A stretch of 64,000 nucleotides of DNA from Limnobacter olei (GCF_029087225.1 NZ_JARFJD010000007.1:1-64000); one strand, 5' to 3'; positions 5,371 through 15,272 are shown, numbered from the stretch's first letter. Program-made: numbers and translations. The notes: generated by a model from the sequence alone, not told the origin.

Positions 5371-7683
5371 ATGCCTTACTTTTTGCTTATTCTTGGCGCA
5401 CTGCTGTTCCAGATCAAGGCAGCGAATGGGCAAGAAGTTCAGTTGAACACATCGGCTTTTCAAGAGTTGGTAGTACAGGTTCGAATCAACGGTACTGATT
5501 TGCCCGATCCCTCGGTTGTTTTGTTTGGCGTTACCAATGATCTGTATGCGCAAGAACAGGAACTCTCAGTGTGGCGAATTGATTCCAACGGCTTGCCAAC
5601 AATTGACTACGGTGGTTCTGTTTATTACAAAGTACCGATCGCTGAGGGCACTAGTTATGTGCTTGATGAAAAAAATCTTTTTTTGCAATTCAACGCTGCT
5701 GCAGAACGCTTTATTTCACGATCGATGAGTTACCAGTCGGCCAGCAATCAAGGTACTTTGACTTCGGGTTTTGGCGCCTTTTTCAACTATGATTTGTCCA
5801 GCACCACGATTGACAGTGAAAACTTCACTTCTGCATTTCTGGAGCCGGCAGTGTTCACACCGTATGGTGTGGGTTCAAGCAACTTTTTTGTTTCCCAGTC
5901 GCCCAGCCAGTCTGGAGCCATTCGGCTGAATTCGACCTGGGAAATGGATTTGCCGAATTCAGTGGCCTCGCTTCGCCTGGGAGACTCGATTTCAAAGGCC
6001 GCACCCTGGAGCATCAGTAATCGTATTGGCGGCATTCAATACGCCACAAACTTTCGTACCCAACCCTATTTGACATCCAGTCCCTTGAGGGCTGCTACCG
6101 GCATTGCTACGGCACCTTCTACTGTCGAGGTATTTGTGAACAATGTGCTTCAGTCGCGCCGACAAGTTGCCCCGGGTCCTTTCAATATTGACAATATTCC
6201 TTCCAGCACTGGCGTGGGCGATGTACGGGTTGTGATTCGCGACGCATCGGGTCGGGAACAGATTTTGAGTCAGTCGTTTTATCAAAGCCCGGGTTTGTTG
6301 CGCAATGGTCAGCATGACTTTTCTTATGAACTGGGCCAACTTCGACGTAACTTTGGACGAGAAAGTAGCGACTATGGAGATTCTCTCATCAGTGCAACGC
6401 ATCGTTACGGTTTCACTGATAATTTCACGGCTGGCTTTCATGTGGAATCAAGTGAAAGCAGCCGTGTGGCGGGCGGTGGCGTTGTGCAGGCATTGGCGGG
6501 TTTCGGAGCTGTTAACTTCGATTTGGCTGCAAGCCAATCGGATCAAGGTTCTGGCGCCCTGACAGTGCTCGGTTTTGAGCGACAGGCCCGCACCTCGGCC
6601 ATTGGTGTTCAGTATCAGCAAGCGTCAGATGACTTTCGCTTGATTTCTGAATTTGGTCCCCAACGCACCACTTCACATGCCTTTAATTCAAGATTTTCCT
6701 ACGGTTTTGGTGAATTTGGCGCGGTGTCCTTTACCTATTCATCGTCCGAGTTTGCAGGCATTCCGAACGAAACATTGTCGACTGCTTACTTTTTGCAGTT
6801 GTTCGGCAAATTATCGGTCAGTTTGTCGTACACCCAATCGTTGCTTGCTGACGGTCAGAGTTCCTTTTTCTTGAGTGCTTTCATGCCTTTGGATCAAACA
6901 AGATCCACCGCTTATCAGGTCAGCAAGTCGGGCAATGACAAACTGTTTGCGAGCGCACAGTTTCGCAAGAGCCTTCCGCTGGGGCTTGGTACGGGCTTCG
7001 GCCTGGAGGCTGGTTTGAACAATACGTACCGAGCTGAAGTGGCCCGTAACTTCAGCTACTCCACGGTGACTGCTTCAGCCAGTTCCCAGCAGGGGCAAAG
7101 TAGCCAAAGTGTGGGTGCTTCTGGCAGCGCGGTGTTCATGGACGGTGGTGTTTATTTGTCGAGGCGCCTGAATGACAGTTTTGGCGTGGTGAGGGTTAAA
7201 GGCTTTGAGGGGGTGACCGTGTTTGCTGAGAACCAGGCGGTGGGGCGAACCAATTCAGCGGGCACCTTGGTGGTGCCCAATTTAAGATCCTATGAGGACA
7301 ACCGTATTTCAATTGAACAGGCAGACTTGCCATTTGAAGTGGAAATTGGCGCGACTGAGCTCGTTGGTGTTCCGTATTACCGAAGTGGTGTGGTGCTCGA
7401 TTTTCCCGTGCGGCTTGTCCGGTCTGTGACTTTCGTTTTGAAAGATGCCGAAGGCAACGATGTGCCTTCGGGATCGCCAATATTCAAGCGTGATGGGGCC
7501 CGCATTAACCTTGTGGTGGGCACTGAAGGTTTGGTTTATTTGGCGGATGCACCCGATTCTGCTGCTTACACTGCGCGATGGAAGGGCGGTGAGTGTAATT
7601 TTGAATTTGATTTGAACAAGAGTGCGCGTAGTAGTGACTCGCCAATTGACTTGGGAATAATGAAATGCTCGACCGTTCATTGA
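5371..7683 (+). CDS. Outer membrane pilus usher (FimD/CsuD type)
   Basis: The 770-residue usher forms the outer membrane pore through which chaperone-bound subunits are assembled. After a signal peptide (ending near ANGQEV) there is an N-terminal domain with the family's NGTDLPDPSVVLF region. A long beta-barrel region follows, with GPFNIDNIP and GDVRVVIRDASGREQI in the plug area. C-terminal domains carry GVVRVKGFEGVTVF, AVGRTNSAGTLVVPNL and a late cysteine pair. It is a little short for an usher but complete. Its last 19 bp overlap the next subunit gene, which indicates translational coupling. Confidence 0.92.
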   Translation: MPYFLLILGALLFQIKAANGQEVQLNTSAFQELVVQVRINGTDLPDPSVVLFGVTNDLYAQEQELSVWRIDSNGLPTIDYGGSVYYKVPIAEGTSYVLDEKNLFLQFNAAAERFISRSMSYQSASNQGTLTSGFGAFFNYDLSSTTIDSENFTSAFLEPAVFTPYGVGSSNFFVSQSPSQSGAIRLNSTWEMDLPNSVASLRLGDSISKAAPWSISNRIGGIQYATNFRTQPYLTSSPLRAATGIATAPSTVEVFVNNVLQSRRQVAPGPFNIDNIPSSTGVGDVRVVIRDASGREQILSQSFYQSPGLLRNGQHDFSYELGQLRRNFGRESSDYGDSLISATHRYGFTDNFTAGFHVESSESSRVAGGGVVQALAGFGAVNFDLAASQSDQGSGALTVLGFERQARTSAIGVQYQQASDDFRLISEFGPQRTTSHAFNSRFSYGFGEFGAVSFTYSSSEFAGIPNETLSTAYFLQLFGKLSVSLSYTQSLLADGQSSFFLSAFMPLDQTRSTAYQVSKSGNDKLFASAQFRKSLPLGLGTGFGLEAGLNNTYRAEVARNFSYSTVTASASSQQGQSSQSVGASGSAVFMDGGVYLSRRLNDSFGVVRVKGFEGVTVFAENQAVGRTNSAGTLVVPNLRSYEDNRISIEQADLPFEVEIGATELVGVPYYRSGVVLDFPVRLVRSVTFVLKDAEGNDVPSGSPIFKRDGARINLVVGTEGLVYLADAPDSAAYTARWKGGECNFEFDLNKSARSSDSPIDLGIMKCSTVH

Positions 7684-8198
7684 ACACATTTTTTTCAGTA
7701 CTCCTGGCAGTGGCCGGGCTCGGGTTGCTGGGTGGCGAGGCTCATGCAGGCGAAGTCAGCTCATGCTCAGTGGGAGGCGGTACCCTGGCATTTGGAAACT
7801 ATCAGCCCTCCAATGGCAACAGGACCACCGTGGGTAGTGTACAAATGAGTTGTACCTGTAGGGGTATCAGCACGACGACTGTTTCGGGTAGCACCTTTGT
7901 AGCCCTGTCGGATTCACCCAGCAACGCAAGTAGGCTGCTACAAAATCTGGGTAGTACGTTAACCTATGGCGTTTATTCTGATGCGAACTACAGTAATGCT
8001 TACCCCAGCGTAGCAGGCTCTGCTGTGTTCTCATTCACAGGCAATTGTCCGTTTGGTCTGGGCAATTCACAGAAACCACTTTCATTTACTACCCCCCCCA
8101 CTTTTATGCTGTATGGGCGAATACTGGATGTTGGTACCAATCTGAATGCCAGCGCGGGTTTGTACACGGGTACTTTGACCTTGACAATCAGCTACTGA
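7665..8198 (+). CDS. Second SCPU-domain pilus subunit (short CsuE-like)
   Basis: The 177-residue product has a signal peptide (to about HAGEVS) and one SCPU domain: cysteines in SSCSVGGG, MSCTCRG and GNCPFG, the segment LTYGVYSD typical of the family, and a final strand TGTLTLTISY. Its place after the usher is where the tip adhesin CsuE sits in Csu operons. CsuE normally has two domains and about twice this length, so this protein may be a single-domain adaptor or minor pilin. It overlaps the usher gene by 19 bp. Confidence 0.8.
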   Translation: MLDRSLNTFFSVLLAVAGLGLLGGEAHAGEVSSCSVGGGTLAFGNYQPSNGNRTTVGSVQMSCTCRGISTTTVSGSTFVALSDSPSNASRLLQNLGSTLTYGVYSDANYSNAYPSVAGSAVFSFTGNCPFGLGNSQKPLSFTTPPTFMLYGRILDVGTNLNASAGLYTGTLTLTISY

Positions 8199-8217
8199 CA
8201 TGGCTGAGGAGAAAAAA

Positions 8218-8841
8218 ATGGGTTTCTTTCACAAATTATCAGCCATCACAGCCATGTTGTTTGTGATGCAGGGTTCGCTTGCGAACGCACAAACCGCGAT
8301 TGCGAATCCACGCGTTTCTGTTGAAATTGGCGCAACAACAACCGCATCTGCAGTCACTCAGCCAGCCATTATAACCATCGTGAAATCGTCCACAGCCCCA
8401 GGCAATTCAAGTCGCAACAATGGCAATGGCCGTGGTCTTGCGATTAATTACACTTCAACCATAGTGGGGGGGTGTCAAGGGGCGACTTCAGAAGGCTGTT
8501 TTTCAATCCGAACCAACACAACACCGATTGTCTCTGTTCCCCTGACTTTTGTGAACAACCGACTTAGTATGTTGAAGGGCAGCAAAATTCATTATCTGGA
8601 CGATCAGGTCAACAGCGTTTCTGTCAGTCTGTTCCAAGACAGCACACAAATTGGAAAATCGGTCAGTCTGTCACCCGGTGGGGCCGGTGTAATCACATTT
8701 AATATGGACGATGTTGATCAGTTGTTAACGCGTGAATTTAGAATTGTGTATCAACTCGACCTTAAAACCCAACCTGAAGACGGCACTTACACGGGAACGT
8801 GGCCTATCATTCTGGGCACCATCAGCTTGATTAATCCTTAA
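8218..8841 (+). CDS. Exported protein of the pilus operon, family not recognised
   Basis: The 207-residue protein starts with a signal peptide (MGFFHKLSAITAMLF, cleavage near ANAQTA). The rest is rich in Thr, Ser and Val, with one cysteine pair (GGCQGATSEGCF), and looks like a beta-rich secreted subunit. I do not recognise the family. ATG 8218 is chosen over 8200 because GAGGAG lies 7 bp before it. Placed 19 bp after the second SCPU gene, it is a candidate extra subunit or tip protein. The next gene overlaps its stop codon. Confidence 0.65.
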   Translation: MGFFHKLSAITAMLFVMQGSLANAQTAIANPRVSVEIGATTTASAVTQPAIITIVKSSTAPGNSSRNNGNGRGLAINYTSTIVGGCQGATSEGCFSIRTNTTPIVSVPLTFVNNRLSMLKGSKIHYLDDQVNSVSVSLFQDSTQIGKSVSLSPGGAGVITFNMDDVDQLLTREFRIVYQLDLKTQPEDGTYTGTWPIILGTISLINP

Positions 8842-9206
8842 TGTTTCCAGTTTCTGTTTTATTGGTTTCGATATTCTTTGTTGGCGCAGGCTTTCTGCAT
8901 TTTGTGTTGCTGGATTTTTTCTCCAGCATCGTGCCTCCGTATTTCACCAATCCGGAAGCTCTCGTCAAAATTAGTGGTGTCTTTGAAATTTTGGGTGGTA
9001 TTGGCATTCTGATTGAACGTACCCGCCAGTGGGCTGCGTATGGGTTGATTGCGCTTTGTGTAGCTGTGTTGCCCGCCAACATTCATATGGCCATGAATCC
9101 GGATCAATTTCCCGATATTCCCGTGGTTCTCCTGTATTTGCGCTTGCCCTTGCAGGCTTTGGTGATCTGGGTCATCTGGAAGGCCGGTCAAAGTAGGCAC
9201 TTCTAA
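8841..9206 (+). CDS. DoxX-like small membrane protein
   Basis: This 121-residue inner membrane protein has four hydrophobic segments, at about 3-25, 43-60, 68-85 and 98-115. It resembles DoxX-family proteins: an early GAGFLHF, GVFEILGGIGIL in the second helix and LPANIHMAMNP after the third. The start ATG overlaps the stop of the preceding gene (TAATG), so it is translated with the pilus operon even though its function is probably unrelated. The biochemical role of such short DoxX proteins is not settled. Confidence 0.7.
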   Translation: MFPVSVLLVSIFFVGAGFLHFVLLDFFSSIVPPYFTNPEALVKISGVFEILGGIGILIERTRQWAAYGLIALCVAVLPANIHMAMNPDQFPDIPVVLLYLRLPLQALVIWVIWKAGQSRHF

Positions 9207-9228
9207 AAATAGAATAAAAATTACAGTT

Positions 9229-9266
9229 CTCTGCGGTACACTTTAAAAAAATACAACGCAGAGGAG
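9229..9266 (+). promoter_or_regulatory. Hairpin that can mask the ribosome site of the acyl-CoA ligase gene
   Basis: CTCTGCG (9229-9235) is the exact complement of CGCAGAG (9257-9263), with a 21-nt AT-rich loop. The second arm overlaps GAGGAG (9261-9266), the ribosome site of the gene at 9276. An RNA fold that hides the ribosome site is possible; no known riboswitch is recognisable. Confidence 0.4.
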
Positions 9267-9275
9267 ACGGAAACG

Positions 9276-10916
9276 ATGTTGAAGCCAGGTCTGATGATGA
9301 AGCAGGAGATGCTGCTTTCTTCAATTTTGGTGCATGCCGAACGTTTTTACGGCTGGCAAGAAGTGGTAAGCCGCAGGGTTGAAGGTGACCTGCACCGAAT
9401 CACCTTCAAGGCCATGGCAGCACGTGCTCGGCAACTTGCCAATGCCTTGCATGCCTTGAATATTCAGCAAGGCGAGAACATTGCCACGATTGCGTGGAAC
9501 AGTCATCGTCACATCGAAGTTTATTATGCCGTGGCGGGCATGGGGGCGATTACTCACACCTTGAACCCCAGATACACGCCTCAGCAGTTGATTTACATCA
9601 TCAATCACGCGCAAGACTCCACCATCTTTTTCGACCTCACCTTTGCGTCCCTGATCAAGGCGATCGCTCCACATTGCCCCAGCGTTAAAAACTGGATTTT
9701 GTTGATTGACGAAGACAAGATGCCTTCGGACCCACCCGTGGCTGGTTTGTTGAATTACGAAACCTTGCTCAAGGCGCAAAACGATGACTATGTGTGGCCC
9801 GAGTTTGATGAAAATTCAGCCTGTACCCTGTGTTACACCTCCGGCACCACGGGCAACCCGAAAGGTATTCTGTATTCGCACCGGTCCACCATGTTGCACG
9901 CCATGATGTCCAATTGCGCGGATGCAATTGCGTTGACCCGAAAAGACACTTTATTGCCCGTTGTGCCCATGTTTCATGTGAATGCTTGGGGCTTGCCCTA
10001 TGCCGCGTTGATGACAGGCTGCAAACTGGTCATGCCTGGTCCGCAACTGGATGGCCCTTCTATTTACAGTTTGCTGGAAAGCGAGAAGGTAACCGTGGCC
10101 GCGGGCGTACCGACCATTTGGCTGGGTTTGATCAATCACATGAAGCAAAACGGACTGACGTTCAGTACCTTGAAACGCTCGCTGGTGGGTGGCTCGGCCG
10201 TGCCCGTCAGTTTGATCAAAGAATTTGACGAAATGGGCGTGGAGCTGATGCAGGGTTGGGGCAGCACAGAAATGTCGCCCTTGGGTACAGTTTCCAAACT
10301 GAGCGGTGATGAGCGCAGTTTGCCCAAACAGGAGCAATACGAGATTGTCGCCAAGCAAGGGCGCACCATTTTTGGCGTGGACATGAAATTGCTGGCTGAA
10401 GATGGCACTGAATTGCCCTGGGATTTTGAGCAAAGCGGCGAGTTGCATGTGCGTGGCCACTGGGTATTGCACGAGTACTACGGTGGTGATGGTGCAAAAG
10501 CCTTCAGCCACGATGCCACGGGGAAACGCTGGTTTGCCACTGGAGACGTGGCCCGCATGGCGCCGGACGGCTTGATGCAAATTACTGATCGCACCAAAGA
10601 CGTGATCAAATCGGGCGGGGAGTGGATCAGTTCAATTGATCTTGAAAACATTGCCATGTCTCACCCGGCGGTGCTTCAGTCTGCGGTGATCGCCATTCCC
10701 CATGAAAAGTGGAACGAGCGCCCCCTGCTGATTGTTGTGAAAAGGCCTGGTGCAGAAGTCAGCAAACAAGACATTCTGAATTTCTATGAAGGCCGTATTA
10801 CCAAAATGCACATTCCCGACGATGTTGAGTTTGTAGACGCCATGCCGATTGGCGCAACAGGCAAGGTGCAAAAGTCGGAGTTGCGAGAGAAATTCAAAGG
10901 CTTGCGATTTGTGTAA
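9276..10916 (+). CDS. Fatty acyl-CoA ligase (AMP-forming, AlkK-like)
   Basis: The 546-residue enzyme belongs to the ANL family and joins a fatty acid to CoA through an acyl-AMP step. The P-loop motif [11 protein letters not shown] is at about residues 187-197, followed by the adenylation core with [12 protein letters not shown], the ATP-binding [10 protein letters not shown] and [16 protein letters not shown] hinge motifs, and the catalytic Lys region GKVQKSEL near the end. The overall pattern is that of medium- or long-chain ligases like AlkK. The substrate length cannot be read from the sequence. It stands alone, with a hairpin over its ribosome site, and would feed beta-oxidation in the cytoplasm. 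Confidence 0.9.
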   Translation: MLKPGLMMKQEMLLSSILVHAERFYGWQEVVSRRVEGDLHRITFKAMAARARQLANALHALNIQQGENIATIAWNSHRHIEVYYAVAGMGAITHTLNPRYTPQQLIYIINHAQDSTIFFDLTFASLIKAIAPHCPSVKNWILLIDEDKMPSDPPVAGLLNYETLLKAQNDDYVWPEFDENSACTLCYTSGTTGNPKGILYSHRSTMLHAMMSNCADAIALTRKDTLLPVVPMFHVNAWGLPYAALMTGCKLVMPGPQLDGPSIYSLLESEKVTVAAGVPTIWLGLINHMKQNGLTFSTLKRSLVGGSAVPVSLIKEFDEMGVELMQGWGSTEMSPLGTVSKLSGDERSLPKQEQYEIVAKQGRTIFGVDMKLLAEDGTELPWDFEQSGELHVRGHWVLHEYYGGDGAKAFSHDATGKRWFATGDVARMAPDGLMQITDRTKDVIKSGGEWISSIDLENIAMSHPAVLQSAVIAIPHEKWNERPLLIVVKRPGAEVSKQDILNFYEGRITKMHIPDDVEFVDAMPIGATGKVQKSELREKFKGLRFV

Positions 10917-11032
10917 GTGCGACAGAATGTATAAGGAAAGTTAAATTGTGAAATTTTCATCGTTTAATGGTTTAACTTTTCAATCATTGCTTTATCCTTG
11001 CCCTTTGACAATCAAGATGGGGCAGTCCAAGC

Positions 11033-11866
11033 ATGTTGCGTTTGTTAATTTCCCTGTGTTTGCTGATGAGCAGCCTGCAGGCCCAAGCACAGCAACCGGT
11101 CTACAGGTTCTCGCCAGTTAATCAGTGGGACATTCCCAAAACAGCGGCCTACTGGAACCCGATTATTCAATATGTCAGCCAGCAAAGCGGTGTTCAGCTT
11201 GAACTCAAAATCGGCAGAACTTCTGCCGATACCACTGCCTACGTATTGGCTCAAGAAGTCGAGTTTGTGTTTTCAAATCATCTGTTCAGCCCAGAGCGTG
11301 ACAAGTTGGGCTGGAAGGTTTTTGGGCGACGCACCGGGCCTGCCTTGCAGGGTCAGATCGCGGTACTCGACAATTCTCCAATTCGAACGCTTGAAGAGCT
11401 GAGCAAGCAAGACATGGTTTTTGCTGGCCCGGAGGCTTTCGTTGGCTACCGGGTGCCACAGGCTGAATTGATGAATCGCGGAATCGAGGTGAATGCAGTA
11501 TTTGCTGGCAACCAGAACGCGGCATTTGCTCAATTGTTGGCAGGCAAAGCAAAAGCAGTGGGCAGCAATTCGGCTTTGATCGATGGTTTCACAGAAAAGC
11601 AGGGCACCAAATTCCGGGTGCTTTGGACGTCGGAGTCTTACCTGGATTTGGCTTTGATGGCTTCTGGCAAGGTGAGCACAAAAGATGTACGTGCCGTCAC
11701 CAACGCTTTTATCAATATGCACAAAAGCAAAGCAGGTGCATTGATTCTCAAGCAGGCCTCCGAGTCGGTGGGTATGGATCCGAACAGCCACTTCCTGCCT
11801 GCCTATGACAAGGATTATGAAAGTTATCGCCGTTTTTATGCCACTGCACCCATGGCGGTGCGTTAA
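11033..11866 (+). CDS. PhnD-like periplasmic substrate-binding protein
   Basis: The 277-residue protein has a signal peptide (to LQAQAQ) and the fold pattern of phosphate/phosphonate/phosphite binding proteins: FSPVNQWDIPKTAAYWNPI, a segment LELKIGRTSADT, and the hinge FAGPEAFVGYRVPQ. No permease or ATPase gene is near. Instead a histidine kinase gene starts 18 bp after its stop, so the binding protein may serve as a sensor module that presents a ligand to the kinase. The ligand is unknown; PhnD-like proteins in such pairs need not bind phosphonate. Confidence 0.85.
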   Translation: MLRLLISLCLLMSSLQAQAQQPVYRFSPVNQWDIPKTAAYWNPIIQYVSQQSGVQLELKIGRTSADTTAYVLAQEVEFVFSNHLFSPERDKLGWKVFGRRTGPALQGQIAVLDNSPIRTLEELSKQDMVFAGPEAFVGYRVPQAELMNRGIEVNAVFAGNQNAAFAQLLAGKAKAVGSNSALIDGFTEKQGTKFRVLWTSESYLDLALMASGKVSTKDVRAVTNAFINMHKSKAGALILKQASESVGMDPNSHFLPAYDKDYESYRRFYATAPMAVR

Positions 11867-11884
11867 TGCCAGTGTGACCTTGCG

Positions 11885-13306
11885 ATGAAGCGAATTCGTC
11901 TATTGCCATCATCGCTGATTGGTCGCGTGTTTTTGTTATACACCGTGGCTTTGCTTTTGTTCGTTACCATCAGTTTTATAGCGTTCTCTCGTTTTCAGTA
12001 CCACAGTACGCTGGAAGAGGCTCAAGACTCGGCCAACATGATGATTGAAGTGGTTGCTCAAACCGTGTCAGACAGCGCGGTAATCGGCGATTACGACACC
12101 ATTCAGCGCACATTGAACAAGGCAATTGCAGGCTCCCGGTTTGCATCTGCCAAGTTTATTGATTTGACGGGGGGCATTATTCGAAGTGAAAACTCTGCCA
12201 TTCTAAAAAGCACTGCCCCCGCTTGGTTGCGGGACAAAGTGGCCGAGCAACTTTACGACGTGAACCGGGCCATTAACGCTGGTGGTTATGACTACGGCGT
12301 GTTGCGCTTTACCTTTGCCGTCGATGCGATTGCTGAAGGTTTTTGGGGCTTGATTCGTGTGGCCATGCTCAGTGCTGTTGGTGGCTTGATTGGCGGCATG
12401 TTAATTATCTGGTTTCCCTTGAAACGTTGGTTGGGTGCACTTGAACGCGTTGAAACCTTTGACGTCGTGCCGTCCAGTGACATTGGCGATGACTCAGAAT
12501 TGTTGATTGAGAATTTGCCCACCGAGTTTCGACCTGCCTTCGAGAAGTTGAAGCGAACCACAGAACACTTGGACGGTGAGTCCAAAGCCAAAGAAGTTGC
12601 AGAAAGTGCCAACCGCGCCAAAAGCGAATTTCTCGCCAATATGAGTCATGAAATTCGAACTCCGCTCAATGGCATTATCGGCATGACCGAACTAACGCTG
12701 GAAACCAAACTGACCAAGGTTCAACGAGAGTTTTTGCAGGTGGCCAACGACTCGGCCAACACCTTGTTGTTGATCGTGAATGAAATACTGGACTTCTCGA
12801 AAATTGAAGCAGGCATGATGACCATTGACACGGTGGTGTTCGATCCAAAGCGAATATTTGAACAGGCATTGGGCCCAATGATTCCACGGGCCAAATCAAA
12901 ATGCCTAGAGTTGCAGTGCACTTTCTCAGAGGGTTTCCCAAAAGAATTTGCTGGCGACCCGGTACGCCTTTTGCAAATCATCAACAACATGGTGGGCAAT
13001 GCGATCAAATTCACAGAGCGCGGTGGCGTATACATTCAAGTGCAGGCAGGCAAAGATATGCACGGGGCTCAATTGCTGAAATGCTCAATTCGCGACACAG
13101 GCATTGGCGTACCGTTTGAAAAGGTCAGTGCAATTTTCAAGCCTTTTGAGCAGGCCGACTCGTCGATTACCCGAAATTTTGGAGGCACGGGCCTTGGGCT
13201 GACCATTACCCGAAGATTGGTGGAGTTGATGCGTGGCGAAGTGTGGCTAGAGAGTCAGGTGGGTGTGGGCAGCACCTTCCATTTCTCTCTGCCAGAAATG
13301 CGTTAA
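11885..13306 (+). CDS. Membrane sensor histidine kinase
   Basis: The 473-residue kinase has a membrane helix at about 10-35, a periplasmic sensor part to about 145, a second helix at about 150-180, then a linker, HisKA and HATPase domains. The phosphorylated histidine is H255 in [11 protein letters not shown]. The ATP site shows the N box NMVGNAIKF (about 369-377), DTGIGV and FGGTGLGL. There is no receiver domain and no response regulator gene nearby, so the partner is elsewhere. It follows a PhnD-like gene by 18 bp and probably forms a sensing unit with it. Confidence 0.92.
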   Translation: MKRIRLLPSSLIGRVFLLYTVALLLFVTISFIAFSRFQYHSTLEEAQDSANMMIEVVAQTVSDSAVIGDYDTIQRTLNKAIAGSRFASAKFIDLTGGIIRSENSAILKSTAPAWLRDKVAEQLYDVNRAINAGGYDYGVLRFTFAVDAIAEGFWGLIRVAMLSAVGGLIGGMLIIWFPLKRWLGALERVETFDVVPSSDIGDDSELLIENLPTEFRPAFEKLKRTTEHLDGESKAKEVAESANRAKSEFLANMSHEIRTPLNGIIGMTELTLETKLTKVQREFLQVANDSANTLLLIVNEILDFSKIEAGMMTIDTVVFDPKRIFEQALGPMIPRAKSKCLELQCTFSEGFPKEFAGDPVRLLQIINNMVGNAIKFTERGGVYIQVQAGKDMHGAQLLKCSIRDTGIGVPFEKVSAIFKPFEQADSSITRNFGGTGLGLTITRRLVELMRGEVWLESQVGVGSTFHFSLPEMR

Positions 13307-13316
13307 TGGGTGGCAA

Positions 13317-13910
13317 TTAGCGACTGGCTTTGGGGCCCCACAATTCCTCAAGGCGTTTGTCCCGTCCACAGCCGTTGCGGTAATAGCCGTAGCGAATAGG
13401 GTTTTTAATGTAGTAGTCCTGGTGGTATTCCTCAGCGGGATAAAATTTCACCACTGGCGCAACTTCCGTGTAAATGGTTTTGAATTTGCCAGTGGCCTGT
13501 AGTTTGGCTTTGCTGGCTTCAGCAATTTTTTTCTGTTCCTCATTCAGGTAATAAAACCCGCTTCGGTATTGGGTGCCACCATCGCAAAACTGGCGGTTTT
13601 TCACGGTGGGGTCGATGGTTTTCCAGAAGTACTCGACCAATTGGCTGTAGCTTACTTTGGTGTCGTCGTAAGTCACTTCAACCACCTCGGTGTGGTCCGT
13701 GCGGCCGGCACTTACTACCTTGTAATCCGGGTCTTTGTATTGCCCACCGGCGTAGCCCGAAATTGTTTTCAACACGCCAGGCACTTTGTCAAAGTCAGCC
13801 TCGGTGCACCAAAAGCAGCCGCCTCCAAACACCGCGGTTTTTGTTTCAGCCTGTGCGCCTGTCGCAGCAAGCAAGCCCAAGGCTACGGCTAATGTTGTTT
13901 TGAGTTTCAT
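13317..13910 (-). CDS. msrA: Exported peptide-methionine (S)-S-oxide reductase
   Basis: MsrA reduces the S epimer of methionine sulfoxide in oxidised proteins. The catalytic motif GCFWC is at 31-35 (C32), followed by GVLKTISGYAGG and TDHTEVVEVTYD, all typical. Unlike cytosolic MsrA it starts with a signal peptide (MKLKTTLAVALGLLAATG, cleavage near AQAET), so it acts in the periplasm. The start can be 13910 or 13919; the signal peptide follows either. It is last in the DUF1223-msrB-msrA unit and lies 13 bp after msrB. The ECF-type promoter at 15310-15335 would drive it. Confidence 0.95.
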   Translation of the reverse strand: MKLKTTLAVALGLLAATGAQAETKTAVFGGGCFWCTEADFDKVPGVLKTISGYAGGQYKDPDYKVVSAGRTDHTEVVEVTYDDTKVSYSQLVEYFWKTIDPTVKNRQFCDGGTQYRSGFYYLNEEQKKIAEASKAKLQATGKFKTIYTEVAPVVKFYPAEEYHQDYYIKNPIRYGYYRNGCGRDKRLEELWGPKASR

Positions 13911-13923
13911 ATATGTCATTTTT

Positions 13924-14427
13924 TTACGCCTTGCGCACTGCGGGTAATGTTTGACCTTCGGGAACGAAAGCCAATGCCAGGCCGTTGTTGCAATATCGCT
14001 TGCCGGTCGGGGCAGGGCCGTCGTCAAACACATGGCCCTGGTGGCCGCCACAATTGCTGCAGTGGTATTCGGTGCGCGGCAAAATCAATTTGTAATCGGT
14101 TTTGGTATTCAATGCGCTTTTGTTGGCATCAAAAAAACTGGGCCAGCCTGTTCCACTGTCGTATTTGTACTGGGAGGGGAACAGAGGCAAATTGCATGCT
14201 GCGCACACATAGGTGCCTTTGCGTTTCTCGTCGTTCAAGGGGCTGGAGAACGGGCGTTCAGTGGCCTCTTTGAACAACACGTTGTACTGGTCTTTCTTGA
14301 TGATTTTCAGCCATTCGGCTTCGGTTTTGTTCAGTTTGTTCATGCTGGCAATTGCACTCATGGGTTTTGTGATCATCAGTCCTGCGCCGAATACGGCAAG
14401 TCCTGCTAACAGGGTACGACGTTGCAT
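13924..14427 (-). CDS. msrB: Exported peptide-methionine (R)-S-oxide reductase
   Basis: MsrB reduces the R epimer of methionine sulfoxide. Zinc-binding pairs are at C75/C78 (CAAC) and C123/C126 (CSNC), and the catalytic cysteine is C146 in GKRYCNNG, a slight variant of the usual RYCIN. The N-terminus MQRRTLLAGLAVFGAGL carries an RR before a hydrophobic stretch, so Tat or Sec export to the periplasm is likely. ATG 14427 follows AGGAAA at a good distance. With msrA next to it both sulfoxide epimers are covered outside the cytoplasm. Confidence 0.93.
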   Translation of the reverse strand: MQRRTLLAGLAVFGAGLMITKPMSAIASMNKLNKTEAEWLKIIKKDQYNVLFKEATERPFSSPLNDEKRKGTYVCAACNLPLFPSQYKYDSGTGWPSFFDANKSALNTKTDYKLILPRTEYHCSNCGGHQGHVFDDGPAPTGKRYCNNGLALAFVPEGQTLPAVRKA

Positions 14428-14462
14428 GTTTGTGTTTCCTTTTTCAATCACTCAATCAATAT

Positions 14463-15272
14463 TCAACTGCACTGGCTCAAAGCCCTTGGTGCATTCAATG
14501 CCTGAAGCACAGTATTGGATTCATTGTTCTCAACAATAACGCCTAGTCCTACATTACTCTGGTTCCAGTCGGCTGGCAGTGTGTGCCTGAACACCTGTAT
14601 TCTGGATCCGGGGGATACCTTTTTCGCATCGCTCAGGTACCGAACCACCCGATCATGCTTCAATAGCTCTCCCCGATTTTCTCCCGCTTTCACTTGTTGG
14701 CTTAAACCGTCTTCGTAGAAGGCCACGTATACGCGTCCACCGGAATAGCGCTCATCCAGCCATTCGGTTTTTACCTGAACTTCGACCTGATTGGCGCCCT
14801 TTCGTTCAAGCGAAACTTGCAGGCCCACGGGGGCTTTGTCTTGTTCCATCGCCGACAATCTCTGCGGAATAAGCCCTGCCTGGCCCCAGCGGCGAACTTC
14901 CCGGTTCGAGAATACATACTGCGGTGTGTAAATTTGACTTACATTTCCAGCCCGTTTGTGGGCGTATTGCCGCTCGGTGAATTGCTTTTTGGAGTAGGGG
15001 TCTTCCCAGCCAATGTAATTCCAGTAATCCACATGGAATGAAAGCGCCAGAATACTGCTTGATCGCTCTGGGGTAGTGAGTTGCCTGCTTAACCATCGGT
15101 CGGCAGGCGGACAACTGCTACAGCCTTCTGAGGTGTAAAGCTCGGCGACAATCATGCGCTCAGCAGGGCTTGTCCAATTGCAGTTAACTTGCTGGCCCAA
15201 AGCAGGCGCAGAGCCAAGCCCAAGAAGAGCCAAAGCACCAGTGCCCGCCATGAAGTTCAAGCAATTTGTCAT
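14463..15272 (-). CDS. Exported DUF1223 protein (thioredoxin-fold)
   Basis: The 269-residue protein has a signal peptide (to about ALGQQV) and the DUF1223 hallmark VAELYTSEGCSSCPPAD at about 41-57, a C-x-x-C in a thioredoxin-like fold. Its job is not established. It is first in the operon with exported MsrB and MsrA, so a redox role in the envelope is a fair inference, for example passing electrons to the reductases. ATG 15272 has a very strong GGAGGG ribosome site. An ECF-type promoter lies 38 bp upstream. Confidence 0.85.
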   Translation of the reverse strand: MTNCLNFMAGTGALALLGLGSAPALGQQVNCNWTSPAERMIVAELYTSEGCSSCPPADRWLSRQLTTPERSSSILALSFHVDYWNYIGWEDPYSKKQFTERQYAHKRAGNVSQIYTPQYVFSNREVRRWGQAGLIPQRLSAMEQDKAPVGLQVSLERKGANQVEVQVKTEWLDERYSGGRVYVAFYEDGLSQQVKAGENRGELLKHDRVVRYLSDAKKVSPGSRIQVFRHTLPADWNQSNVGLGVIVENNESNTVLQALNAPRALSQCS

